64,000 nucleotides of DNA from Spyradosoma sp004558035 (GTDB lineage Bacteria; Verrucomicrobiota; Verrucomicrobiia; Opitutales; UBA953), in contig NZ_JBNPNH010000004.1 in the NCBI RefSeq assembly GCF_050314555.1, forward strand, positions 1-64,000, written 5' to 3'. Under the pieces are notes generated by a model. The model saw only the letters and a list, made by a program, of their open reading frames with translations. It was not told the origin of the DNA and searched no databases. This document shows, one piece after another, positions 17,561 through 25,383 of the stretch (the first letter of the stretch is position 1; every line of letters begins with the position of its first letter). Position numbers and translations under genes: made by a program.

Positions 17561-18151
17561 ATGGCAAACATTGACGCAAAAACCGTTAACGAACTCCGTT
17601 CCCGCACGGGCGCCGGTCTGATGGACTGCAAAAAGGCGCTCGTCGAAACCAACGGCGACATGGACGCCGCGGCGGAAATCCTCCGCAAGAAAGGCGTCGC
17701 CACGCGCGACAAGAAGGCGGGCCGCACCGCCTCGCAGGGCACGGTCGCTTCCTACATCCACATGGGCGGCAAGATCGGCGTTCTCGTCGAAATCAACTGC
17801 GAATCCGACTTCGTCGCGAAGAACGAGCTCTTCCAGGGCTTCGCGCGCGACGTCGCGATGCACATCGCGGCGGCGGCTCCGCGCTTCCTGAAGCGCGAAG
17901 AAGTTCCCGCGGAGGAAATCGCGAAGGAAACCGAAATCGTCAAGGCGCAGTGCGAAGGCAAGCCCGCGCAGGCGATCGAAAAAATCGTCGCCGGCAAGCT
18001 CGAGAAGTTCTATTCCGAGATCTGCCTGCTCGACCAGCCGTTCGTCAAGGACGACAAGAAGACGATCAACGACCTCATCACCGAACAGATCACGAAGACG
18101 GGCGAAAACATCGTCATCTCCCGTTTCTCGCGCTTCCAGATCGGCGCCTGA
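17561..18151 (+). CDS. tsf: Elongation factor Ts (short form)
   Basis: 196 residues. EF-Ts exchanges GDP for GTP on EF-Tu. The UBA-like N-terminus (VNELRSRTGAGLMDCKKAL) and the core GGKIGVLVEINCESDFVAKN are diagnostic. It is much shorter than the 283-residue E. coli protein because only one core subdomain is present, as in the Thermus-type short EF-Ts. Cotranscribed with rpsB and closed by a strong terminator. Confidence 0.97.
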   Translation: MANIDAKTVNELRSRTGAGLMDCKKALVETNGDMDAAAEILRKKGVATRDKKAGRTASQGTVASYIHMGGKIGVLVEINCESDFVAKNELFQGFARDVAMHIAAAAPRFLKREEVPAEEIAKETEIVKAQCEGKPAQAIEKIVAGKLEKFYSEICLLDQPFVKDDKKTINDLITEQITKTGENIVISRFSRFQIGA

Positions 18152-18169
18152 GCGCGTTCGCCGCGAAGA

Positions 18170-18204
18170 GCGTTCCCGCCGAATGCGCGCGGGAACGCTT
18201 TTTT
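18170..18204 (+). terminator. rpsB-tsf terminator built from two inverted GCGGGAACGC words
   Basis: GCGTTCCCGC, a 9-nt loop, GCGGGAACGC, then six T. The stem is the over-represented word in inverted orientation, as seen with DNA-uptake words in other bacteria. Confidence 0.9.
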
Positions 18205-18205
18205 G

Positions 18206-18234
18206 TTGGCAACCGCCGATTACGGTTCTAAAAG
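18206..18234 (+). promoter_or_regulatory. Sigma70-like promoter upstream of the small ORF and leuD
   Basis: TTGGCA, 17 bp, TAAAAG. The predicted start is within a few bases of the ATG at 18244, so the small ORF would be nearly leaderless, or the promoter mainly serves leuD. Confidence 0.4.
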
Positions 18235-18243
18235 AAATTTCAT

Positions 18244-18426
18244 ATGGTGAAGCTGATCATTTCCTGCATCGTTTCCGCGACGCTTCTGTGCGGCGTCGTG
18301 TTCTACTGCATGCACGAGGATTTCCGCAAAGAAGTGCACGACGTGCTTGAATGCTTCTGCAGAAAACTGCGCGACGGCGGCGTCCACGAACACATCGCGG
18401 AGCACCTTGACTGCGTCCGGAAATGA
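18244..18426 (+). CDS. Small single-pass membrane protein of unknown function
   Basis: 60 residues: an N-terminal hydrophobic helix (LIISCIVSATLLCGVVFYC), then a charged, Cys/His-containing tail (HEDFRKEVHDVLECFCRKLR). Not recognised as any family. Support comes from its start next to a promoter-like sequence, its position between the tsf terminator and leuD (29 bp before leuD), and a plausible membrane-protein composition rather than the Arg-rich look of shadow frames. It may instead be a leader ORF for leuD. Confidence 0.5.
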   Translation: MVKLIISCIVSATLLCGVVFYCMHEDFRKEVHDVLECFCRKLRDGGVHEHIAEHLDCVRK

Positions 18427-18455
18427 CGCGCTCGCCCTTCAGAAAATAAACAGCA

Positions 18456-19046
18456 ATGGCACTCGAAAAAATTTCCCGCGTCCGCGCCGTTCCCGTCGTC
18501 GTTTCCGGCGACGACATCGACACCGACCGCATCATTCCCGCGCGCTTCCTGAAAAGCGTTACCTTCGACGGCTTGGGAGAATTCGCCTTTTACGACGAAC
18601 GCAAGAACGCCGACGGCTCCGACAAGCCGCACCCGATGAACGCTCCCGCCGCGCGCGGCGCCGGCATTCTCGTCTCCGGCATGAACTTCGGCTGCGGCAG
18701 CTCCCGCGAGCACGCCCCGCAGGCGCTCTGGCGCCGCGGCATCCGCGCAATCGTCGCCGGAAGCTTCGCCGAAATCTTCTTCGGCAACGCAACGACGCTC
18801 GGCGTCGCCTGCGTCCGTGCCTCCCGCGAAGCGCTCGCCGCGATCGAGACCTGGGCCGCCGCGCATCCCGGCGAGCCGATGGAAGTCGACGTCGAGGCTC
18901 GCCTCGCCCGTTTCGGCGACGCGAGCGTTCCCGTGGAGCTGCCCGACGCCGTGCGCGACGCGTTGCTCGAGGGCCGCTGGGATCCGATCGCGGACCTGCT
19001 CGACAACGCTTCCGCCGTCGACGCGCTCGCGAAAAAACTGCCCTGA
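18456..19046 (+). CDS. leuD: 3-isopropylmalate dehydratase small subunit
   Basis: 196 residues. With LeuC (not in the window) it isomerises 2- to 3-isopropylmalate in leucine synthesis. Family motifs are GDDIDTDRIIPARFLK near the N-terminus and GMNFGCGSSREHAPQAL, followed by GIRAIVAGSFAEIFFGNA. The large Fe-S subunit is normally adjacent; here leuD stands beside ribosomal genes, so the leu genes are split in this genome. Confidence 0.95.
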   Translation: MALEKISRVRAVPVVVSGDDIDTDRIIPARFLKSVTFDGLGEFAFYDERKNADGSDKPHPMNAPAARGAGILVSGMNFGCGSSREHAPQALWRRGIRAIVAGSFAEIFFGNATTLGVACVRASREALAAIETWAAAHPGEPMEVDVEARLARFGDASVPVELPDAVRDALLEGRWDPIADLLDNASAVDALAKKLP

Positions 19047-19089
19047 GCGTTCCCGCCGAATGTTTTTTCGCGAAAATGCAAATTTTTTC

Positions 19090-19118
19090 TTGCAAGATTT
19101 TTTTTCACGCGCTTTAAT
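19090..19118 (+). promoter_or_regulatory. Sigma70-like promoter of rplM-rpsI
   Basis: TTGCAA, 17 bp, TTTAAT, giving a 5' leader of about 80 nt before rplM at 19206. Confidence 0.55.
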
Positions 19119-19205
19119 CGTCTTTCCTTTTTTGAAATTCAAACCCGAAAGCGACGGAAAGCGGTTCCCGATCCGCGGCCCGAAGCTTCCGCCATTCAAG
19201 ATTCA

Positions 19206-19643
19206 ATGAAAACAACTTTAGCAAAGACTCCGAACGATACCGAAAAGAAATGGTACATCGTCGACGCGACGGGCAAAACGCTCGGTCGCCTTTCCGTGCA
19301 GATCGCGGCGATTCTCCGCGGGCGCCATAAACCCACCTACACGCCGCACGTGGACACGGGCGACTTCGTCATCGTCGTCAACGCGGACAAGGTCGTCGTC
19401 ACCGGCGCCAAGGAAGAAAACAAGAGCTACATGTTCTACACCGGCTGGGTGGGAACCGCCTATCGCCGCAGCGTCGCCGACATGCGCGCGCGCCGTCCGG
19501 AATTCCTCATCATGCACGCCGTCAAGGGCATGCTGCCGAAGAACCGCCTCGCCTCCGCGATGCTCAAGAAGCTGAAGATCTACGCGGGCGCGGAACATCC
19601 GCACGCGGCGCAGAATCCGGTCGCCATCATCGACGCGAAATAA
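19206..19643 (+). CDS. rplM: 50S ribosomal protein L13
   Basis: 145 residues. WYIVDATGKTLGRLSVQIA, the GRHKPTYTPHVDTGDFVIVVNA block and the C-terminal LPKNRLASAMLKKLKIYAGAEHPH identify L13, an early-assembly protein of the large subunit. It is followed after 18 bp by rpsI, the conserved rplM-rpsI operon. Confidence 0.98.
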   Translation: MKTTLAKTPNDTEKKWYIVDATGKTLGRLSVQIAAILRGRHKPTYTPHVDTGDFVIVVNADKVVVTGAKEENKSYMFYTGWVGTAYRRSVADMRARRPEFLIMHAVKGMLPKNRLASAMLKKLKIYAGAEHPHAAQNPVAIIDAK

Positions 19644-19661
19644 TTGCGGGAGATTTTGAAA

Positions 19662-20060
19662 ATGAAAAAAGACGTTCCTGTTTTTGTCGCCGTCGGGCGC
19701 CGCAAAACCTCCACCGCCCGCGTTCGCCTCGCGTCCGGGTCCGGCCAGGTCGTGATCAACGACAAGCCGCTTGAAACCTACTGCTTCACGGAAGCGCTCG
19801 CGAAGGCGGCCACGCTTCCGGTCGGCGTCGCGGGTCTCGATGGTTCGCTCGACATCTTCGTCCGCGTCAACGGCGGCGGCTGCAACAGCCAGGCCGGCGC
19901 GATTTCGCACGGCATCGCCCGCGCGATCGAAAAATACAATCCGGAACTCCGCTCCGTCCTCAAGAAGGCGGGTCTGCTCACGCGCGACGGTCGCGCCAAG
20001 GAGCGCAAGAAAAGCGGTCAGCCCGGCGCGCGCAAGCACTTCCAGTTCTCGAAACGCTGA
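19662..20060 (+). CDS. rpsI: 30S ribosomal protein S9
   Basis: 132 residues from ATG 19662, with a GCGGGAGA ribosome-binding site about 9 nt upstream; a TTG six codons earlier is in frame but overlaps that site and is unlikely. Motifs are AVGRRKTSTARVRL, VNGGGCNSQAGAISHGIARAI and the C-terminal KYNPELRSVLKKAG...RKHFQFSKR tail, whose last Lys-Arg reaches the P-site tRNA. Confidence 0.98.
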   Translation: MKKDVPVFVAVGRRKTSTARVRLASGSGQVVINDKPLETYCFTEALAKAATLPVGVAGLDGSLDIFVRVNGGGCNSQAGAISHGIARAIEKYNPELRSVLKKAGLLTRDGRAKERKKSGQPGARKHFQFSKR

Positions 20061-20080
20061 TCGGAAGCGCTCGCCCGCTC

Positions 20081-20111
20081 AAAAACGCCTCGGTTTCCCG
20101 AGGCGTTTTTT
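20081..20111 (+). terminator. Terminator after rpsI
   Basis: AAAAACGCCTCGG, a 4-nt loop, and CCGAGGCGTTTTTT: a perfect GC-rich stem with a T run, 20 bp after the stop codon. Confidence 0.95.
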
Positions 20112-20175
20112 GCGTCTGCGCGAGTCGCGCGCTTGCGGCGCGACGACGCAAAGTGTAGGGTTCATTCTTCAAGTC

Positions 20176-21048
20176 ATGACGCGCATCTTCACGATCATCC
20201 TCTTCGCGCTCGCCGCCGCGTTCTCCGCCTTCGCAACGGAGGAAACGCCGGCACCGCGCCGCATCGTCAGCCTCAGCCCCAACGCGACGGCGGTGCTCGA
20301 AACCCTCGGCGTCTCGCGCGAGCTCGTCGGCGTCACGCGCTACTGCCGCGTTCCCGCGGGTTCGACGCCGACGGTCGTCGGCGGGCTGCTCGATCCGTCA
20401 GCCGAAGCCGTGCTCGCGCTCCGACCGGACCTGCTCGTCCGCGCCGCCGTGCGCGACAAATCGTTCCCGGAACGCATGGCGCGCTACGGCATTCCCTGCG
20501 TCGAGCTTTTCCCCGAATCCTACGAAAATCTCAAGCGCGACGTCGCCCTTCTCGGCGAAAAGACGGGTCGGCAAGAACGCGCCGAGGCGATTCTTCGGCG
20601 CTGGGACGAAGCTGAACGCGCCGTCGCCGACGCGCTAGCCCGCCGGCCGCTCCCGCGTGCGCCGCGCGTGCTGATCGCCTGGGGCGAAGTCTTCGCGGGA
20701 AGGGCGTCCTATCTCGACGCGCTCGTCCGCATCTGCGGCGGCGAAAACGCCGCGCCCGCCTCCGCGCGAGCCTGGCCGACGCTTTCGAAGGAGACGCTCG
20801 TCGCCGCGAACGCCGACCTGCTGATCCGCGTCGGTCCCGACGGCCCTGCCCGCCTCACGCCCGCGCCGGAGCTCGCGCGCTCGCTCGCGGGCGACCCCGT
20901 TTACGGGCGCATGCCGGCGGTCCGCCGCGGGAACGTCTTCGTGCTCGACGAAAATTCGCGTCTGCTCTACCCGGCGCCGACGCTCGTCGAGGCGATTCCG
21001 CAGCTCGCCGCAGCGATCCGCGCCGCCGCCGAAACGGAAGGCCGGTAA
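20176..21048 (+). CDS. Periplasmic substrate-binding protein, BtuF/FepB type (cobalamin or iron-chelate)
   Basis: 290 residues from ATG 20176 with a signal peptide (FTIILFALAAAFSAFA). The pattern RRIVSLSPNATAVLETLG, VGGLLDPSAEAVLALRPDLL and the C-terminal VFVLDENSRLLYPAPTLVEAI is that of class III binding proteins that load BtuCD/FecCD-type importers. The SPNATAVLETLG start is closest to BtuF. No permease or ATPase is adjacent, so it is an orphan component and the ligand is uncertain. Confidence 0.8.
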   Translation: MTRIFTIILFALAAAFSAFATEETPAPRRIVSLSPNATAVLETLGVSRELVGVTRYCRVPAGSTPTVVGGLLDPSAEAVLALRPDLLVRAAVRDKSFPERMARYGIPCVELFPESYENLKRDVALLGEKTGRQERAEAILRRWDEAERAVADALARRPLPRAPRVLIAWGEVFAGRASYLDALVRICGGENAAPASARAWPTLSKETLVAANADLLIRVGPDGPARLTPAPELARSLAGDPVYGRMPAVRRGNVFVLDENSRLLYPAPTLVEAIPQLAAAIRAAAETEGR

Positions 21049-21103
21049 AGAAAATTTTAAGGGAAAAATCTCGCGGGCCTGAGAATCCGAATCCGCGTGC
21101 AGC

Positions 21104-21140
21104 AAAAAAACGGACGTTCCCGCGGGAACGTCCGTTTTTT
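21104..21140. terminator. Perfect palindromic bidirectional terminator
   Basis: A 24-bp perfect palindrome (CGGACGTTCCCG and its complement) is flanked by A7 and T6. It lies between the convergent BtuF-like gene and the wzc-like gene and can stop both. Its centre is two head-to-head copies of the GGGAACG word. Confidence 0.95.
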
Positions 21141-21160
21141 GCGTGCGCGAAAAGGCCGCG

Positions 21161-23425
21161 TCAGTCTTTGCGGTAGTAGCGCGAGTACTCGCCGGTGTAG
21201 GCCTTGTCCGTGTAGAAATGCGCGGAGTGCGAGGGCACCATGTTGAGCACGGCGCCGAAGATCGGTACCTTCGCCTCGCCGAGGCGGCGCAGCGAAGTCT
21301 TCGCCTGCATGCGCTGAACGGCGTTGAATTTGACCGTGTAGATGACGCCGTCGCAGTTCGGCAGAATGTTGAGAATGTCGCACACGGCGGCGATCGGCGG
21401 CGTGTCGATGACGACGCGGTCGTAGCGATCCCGCAGCTGCGCGAGCATTTCCGTGAATTTCTTGCCGTTGATGACCTGAGACGGATTCGGCAGTGATTTT
21501 TCGATCGGCAGCACGTCCATGCCGGGAACGACGTCCTTGACGATGACGTCGTCCAGCGACGCCTCGCCGTCGATGTAGCGCTTGAGCCCGCCCGCGGAAA
21601 CGTCGATTTCGAGCGAATTCGCGACGTTAGGCAGACGCAGGTCGGCATCGAGCAGGAGCACCTTCTCCCCGTGATTCGCGTAAGTCTGCGCCACGTTGGA
21701 GGCGATGAAAGTCTTGCCTTCGGAGGGCATCGTGGACGTGACGACCACAAGCTTCGCGTTCTTGGATTCGTCGCCGATCTTCAGCGCGGAATACAGGGAA
21801 ATGAAGGCTTCCTGCGCCGTACGGTCGTATCCGGTCGAGGCCAGAGAGGAGCGGTCGTTGAGGCCTTTCTTCTTCGTCCCGCGAACGCGCATGACGGAGG
21901 CGAGGAGCGGCAGCCCGAGCGAGACTTCGATGTCGCGGACGGACTTGATCCGGTCGTCCAGGAACGAAAGCAGCAGCACGATGCCGGCGCCGATCGCCGT
22001 TCCCGCGACGAGCGCGAAAATCGCGTTCAGCAGGAAGTTCTTGTTCGAGGGCATGTTGGGCACGCTCGCGGCGTCCAGCGGCTGAATGATGGACGTCGTC
22101 GTCGTCGTGAGGCTTAGGCTCTGGTCTTCGAGATTGAGGCGCAGACGCTGCAGCATTTCTTCGTCGTTGCGGAGCTGCGCGGTGAGCGTTTCGAGACGCG
22201 TGCTCGCTTCGCGCATCTTCTGCAGGCGCGCGGTCTTTTCGACGGCACGCCTGTTCGCGGATTCGTAACGGCGCTGCGCCGCGATGAAGTTCGCCTTGAA
22301 CTCGGCTTCCGCCTTTTCGACCGCCTTCTTCAGCTCGGCTTCGGTCGCGGCGAGCTGTTCCTTGGCGTGAATCAGCTCCGGATGCTTTTCGCCGAAGTCC
22401 TCCTGCATGCTCTCGATATTGATGCGCAGCTCGGTGCGGCGGGAGAAAAGCGAGGAGACGTGCGGATTCGACGTGATGGACGGCTGGCTGAGCAGGTCGC
22501 GTCCTTCCTTCTTCACCTTGTCGATTTCGTTGAGAATCGCGAGCAGGTCGTCGTAGTTCTTCTTTTCGGCGTCGCGCTGCGAATTGATGGCGGAAAGCTC
22601 GCCGGCGGCCGTGCCCATGTCGAGTTCGAGCAGGTTTTCGCGGCGCACCAGATCGACGCGTTCCTGGCGTTCGGTCTCGATCTTCTTTTCGAGATTTTCG
22701 ATTTTCTGACGCGTCGTCTCGATCACGGGATTCGCGCGGAGAGCGCGGATCTCCATGTTGTATTTGCAGATTTCGTCGATGAAGTAATCGGTCATCTTCT
22801 TCGCGATTTCCTTCGTGCGGTGCGTGTATTCTACCGTGACGATGAACGTCGATTTCTTCGGCGAAACCGAACGGTGACGCGCGATGACTTCCTCGGCGGA
22901 AAGCGGTCCTGAGAAGAAGTCGCTGTTGCGGTAAGGATCGACGACCTCGGAAAGTTCCGCCTGCGTGAGGCGCTGAACGACGCGGTCCACGATCTGGCCG
23001 CTGGTCATGATTTCGACCTGCGTGAGAAAGTCGTCCTGTCCGCCGACCTGAAGCTCTCCGCCGGCGCGTCCGCCGCCGAGATTGATCGCCTGACGCAGCA
23101 CCTGAACGCGGCCCGACGCGGTGTATTCGGGAACGATGTTGTAGGTGTAGACGAGCGCTCCCGCGAGCACGATGAACGCCGAAAGAATGACGTACCAGAT
23201 GCGTTCCCGGAAAATGGCGATGTAGTCGCCGAGCGTGCGGTTCTGCAGCGTTTCGGAAAGCCCGCCGGCGACGTCCGCCAGGCTCGGAGCTTCCCCGTAA
23301 CCGTAGCTGTAGCCGTATCCGTAGCCGTAACCGCCGCGATAACCGGAGGGCGGCGGAGTCGCGGCGTTCCCGCTCTCGGGCGCCTGCGTTTCCTGGGGTT
23401 CCTTAGGAGATGCGTTCTCGGACAT
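21161..23425 (-). CDS. Wzc-like chain-length determinant / autophosphorylating tyrosine kinase
   Basis: 754 residues from ATG 23425 (an in-frame TTG three codons upstream is possible). Polysaccharide co-polymerase plus BY-kinase fusion. Order: a cytoplasmic Gly/Tyr-rich tail (SGYRGGYGYGYGYSYGYGE, residues about 27-45), a first membrane helix near 75-95 (WYVILSAFIVLAGALVY), a long coiled-coil periplasmic region, a second helix near 465-485 before LDDRIKSVRD, and a kinase with Walker A STMPSEGKTFIASN, Walker A' LLLDADLRLP and Walker B VVIDTPP. The C-terminal tail is tyrosine-rich (HFYTDKAYTGEYSRYYRKD), the usual autophosphorylation cluster. It controls capsule/EPS length and export. It starts 5 nt after the wza-like stop; last gene of the transcript. 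Confidence 0.93.
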   Translation of the reverse strand: MSENASPKEPQETQAPESGNAATPPPSGYRGGYGYGYGYSYGYGEAPSLADVAGGLSETLQNRTLGDYIAIFRERIWYVILSAFIVLAGALVYTYNIVPEYTASGRVQVLRQAINLGGGRAGGELQVGGQDDFLTQVEIMTSGQIVDRVVQRLTQAELSEVVDPYRNSDFFSGPLSAEEVIARHRSVSPKKSTFIVTVEYTHRTKEIAKKMTDYFIDEICKYNMEIRALRANPVIETTRQKIENLEKKIETERQERVDLVRRENLLELDMGTAAGELSAINSQRDAEKKNYDDLLAILNEIDKVKKEGRDLLSQPSITSNPHVSSLFSRRTELRINIESMQEDFGEKHPELIHAKEQLAATEAELKKAVEKAEAEFKANFIAAQRRYESANRRAVEKTARLQKMREASTRLETLTAQLRNDEEMLQRLRLNLEDQSLSLTTTTTSIIQPLDAASVPNMPSNKNFLLNAIFALVAGTAIGAGIVLLLSFLDDRIKSVRDIEVSLGLPLLASVMRVRGTKKKGLNDRSSLASTGYDRTAQEAFISLYSALKIGDESKNAKLVVVTSTMPSEGKTFIASNVAQTYANHGEKVLLLDADLRLPNVANSLEIDVSAGGLKRYIDGEASLDDVIVKDVVPGMDVLPIEKSLPNPSQVINGKKFTEMLAQLRDRYDRVVIDTPPIAAVCDILNILPNCDGVIYTVKFNAVQRMQAKTSLRRLGEAKVPIFGAVLNMVPSHSAHFYTDKAYTGEYSRYYRKD

Positions 23426-23430
23426 TTTGA

Positions 23431-24084
23431 TCAAATCTTGGAATCTTGAACGTAAATTTTATCGCCTTCCTGCAGGAGAATGTCGGGCGCGTTGCCTTCC
23501 TGAATCTCCTTCAGGTTGATGATGTACTTCTTTTCTTCGCCGTTCACGTTGCGGATGAGAATCAGATCCGTGCGCGACGCGCGCGGCTGCAGACCGCGGG
23601 CGGCGGTGATGGCGCGGACGAGCGTCAGCTCCTCTTCCATCGGCATGTTGACGGGACCGGCGACCGCCACGAAACCGTCGATGTAGACGCGGCGTTCGGC
23701 GTAAGAGGAAATCTGCAGGATGACTTCGGGCTTCTTGAAGTAGCCCTGGTCGATGTAGGCGCGTTTGATCTTTTCCGCGGCCTCCGGGAGCGTCAGTCCC
23801 GCCACCTGCACCTGATTCAGATACATGAGCGGAATGTGTCCGTCCGCGGAAACGCGGTATTCGCCGGGCATGACCTCGCGGCGGCCGTCCTTCTGGATCG
23901 TGATTTCGACGCGCACCATATCCATCGGGCGGATACGATAGACGGGCTTCTCGAGAGTCAGCAGCGGCTTGTCTCCGCGCAAATCCCGATCCGTCGCCTC
24001 AGGCGTGCAGGCGGCGAAAACGCAGACAAAAAAAAGAGTTGCGCAGGACGCGGCAACTCTCTTGAAAAAACTGTTTTTCTTCAT
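23431..24084 (-). CDS. Wza-like polysaccharide export lipoprotein
   Basis: 217 residues. A lipoprotein signal ends in FAAC (Cys26). The Poly_export domain follows (YRIRPMDMVRVEI...GEYRVSADGHIPLMYLNQVQVAGLT), then an SLBB-like module (RRVYIDGFVAVAGPVNMPMEEELTLVRAI) and ILLQEGDKIYV. It is shorter than E. coli Wza (379) and lacks the C-terminal outer-membrane helix, like many two-domain exporters that work with a separate barrel. The barrel gene lies upstream and the Wzc-like gene downstream, forming one export module. Confidence 0.93.
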   Translation of the reverse strand: MKKNSFFKRVAASCATLFFVCVFAACTPEATDRDLRGDKPLLTLEKPVYRIRPMDMVRVEITIQKDGRREVMPGEYRVSADGHIPLMYLNQVQVAGLTLPEAAEKIKRAYIDQGYFKKPEVILQISSYAERRVYIDGFVAVAGPVNMPMEEELTLVRAITAARGLQPRASRTDLILIRNVNGEEKKYIINLKEIQEGNAPDILLQEGDKIYVQDSKI

Positions 24085-24124
24085 TTCAAAAAAAGCATCA
24101 TGCTTGACTCTCGCCCGCTTCCGC

Positions 24125-25315
24125 TCAGTAGCGGAAGTTGAGCGAGAGCGACACGAGGTTCTTCGTGTATTCCGAATCGGAATCGTTCGAATCGTCCCAC
24201 TGGAAGCTGTAGGAAGCGGCGATGTTCAGATACTCGTTGACGTTGTAGTTGGATCCAACGCGGGCGGTGTAGACGTCGTCCTTGCGGTCTCGGTTATTGT
24301 AATCGTCGTTGCGGTAGTCGAGACCGGCGTTGAACGACCAGTGCGTGTCCATGCGGTGATTCGCGGTGAGCGCGACGCCCGTGGAGGTGATGTCGTCGCC
24401 GTTGCCGGAGATTTCGAAGTCGCGGGAAAGCGCGAGACGCACGGACGTCTTTTCCGTCGCAGCCCAGTTAAACGCGGCGTTCAGGCCGAGCGTGTTTTCG
24501 CGGTCGTCGTTGTTGCCCGTGGTGCGGCGGCTGTAGTCGCTCGTCGTGTAACCGACGCGACCGTCGACCGTGAGCTTTTCGGTGACTTCGCCGACGGCGG
24601 AAACGCCGAAGAAGTGAACCTGCTGATAGCCGGGATTCGTACCCAGAGAACGTTCACGTCCGTTGGCGGCGAGGTCCGTGTAGCGGTATTCGTAGGAAAG
24701 ACCGGCGCGGAGCTTTTCCGTGAGAACGGAGTGATAGACGCTCACCGGAACGGAATAAGTTTCGCGGTCGTTGTAGGAGTCGCGGTGATCCTGATAAGCC
24801 GTTCCGTTCCAGGAGAAACCGGACGTGACGGAAACCTTTTCGCCGATCTTGTAGGAACCGATCGCTTTCGCGTAGTAGGTGTAGTACTCGATCATGTCGC
24901 CGGCCTTGATGTCGCGGCTCGTCGTGTTCTGATTCATGTCGAAGCCGGCGGCGATCGTGCCGCTGAGGCGCGCGCCCGCGTAGCTGTAGGCGGCGTTCAC
25001 GTGCGTGGCCTGATAATTGTTTTCGTCGTCGTCCATGTACATGCTCAGGTCTTCCGTGACCGTGAACTTGATCGAGGACTGCGCGTCCTTGCTGCCTTTG
25101 GAAAGCTCAAGGCCGGGAATGAGGTGCAGGATGACGTCGGAATCCTTGTCCGAAGAACGCAGGTAGATATTGTCGTTGAATTCCACGCGCGCCGAGCAGA
25201 GCGCAGAAATCGACGTTCCGTCGTCGAACTGGTACAGGGGCGCTCCCGCGAACGCGGGAACGGCGGCGGCGCAGAGAGCCGCCACGGTGAAGGAAGATGC
25301 GAAAACGGTTTTCAT
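24125..25315 (-). CDS. BBP2-type outer-membrane beta-barrel of the EPS export module
   Basis: 396 residues. Signal peptide MKTVFASSFTVAALCAAAVPAFA. The rest is a run of amphipathic strands with Asp/Asn-rich turns and a terminal strand LVSLSLNFRY, the classic outer-membrane C-terminal signature. Resembles the putative beta-barrel porin 2 / EpsL-type proteins found with EPS loci; transport function is inferred from context. It begins 68 bp after rpoC with no hairpin terminator between, and is followed by the wza- and wzc-like genes. Confidence 0.8.
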   Translation of the reverse strand: MKTVFASSFTVAALCAAAVPAFAGAPLYQFDDGTSISALCSARVEFNDNIYLRSSDKDSDVILHLIPGLELSKGSKDAQSSIKFTVTEDLSMYMDDDENNYQATHVNAAYSYAGARLSGTIAAGFDMNQNTTSRDIKAGDMIEYYTYYAKAIGSYKIGEKVSVTSGFSWNGTAYQDHRDSYNDRETYSVPVSVYHSVLTEKLRAGLSYEYRYTDLAANGRERSLGTNPGYQQVHFFGVSAVGEVTEKLTVDGRVGYTTSDYSRRTTGNNDDRENTLGLNAAFNWAATEKTSVRLALSRDFEISGNGDDITSTGVALTANHRMDTHWSFNAGLDYRNDDYNNRDRKDDVYTARVGSNYNVNEYLNIAASYSFQWDDSNDSDSEYTKNLVSLSLNFRY

Positions 25316-25383
25316 ATTTCTGAGAATTTAAGTTAAATGTCCTTAAACTTTTACGGTATTTGATTCCGGAGGCAAGCGAAAAA

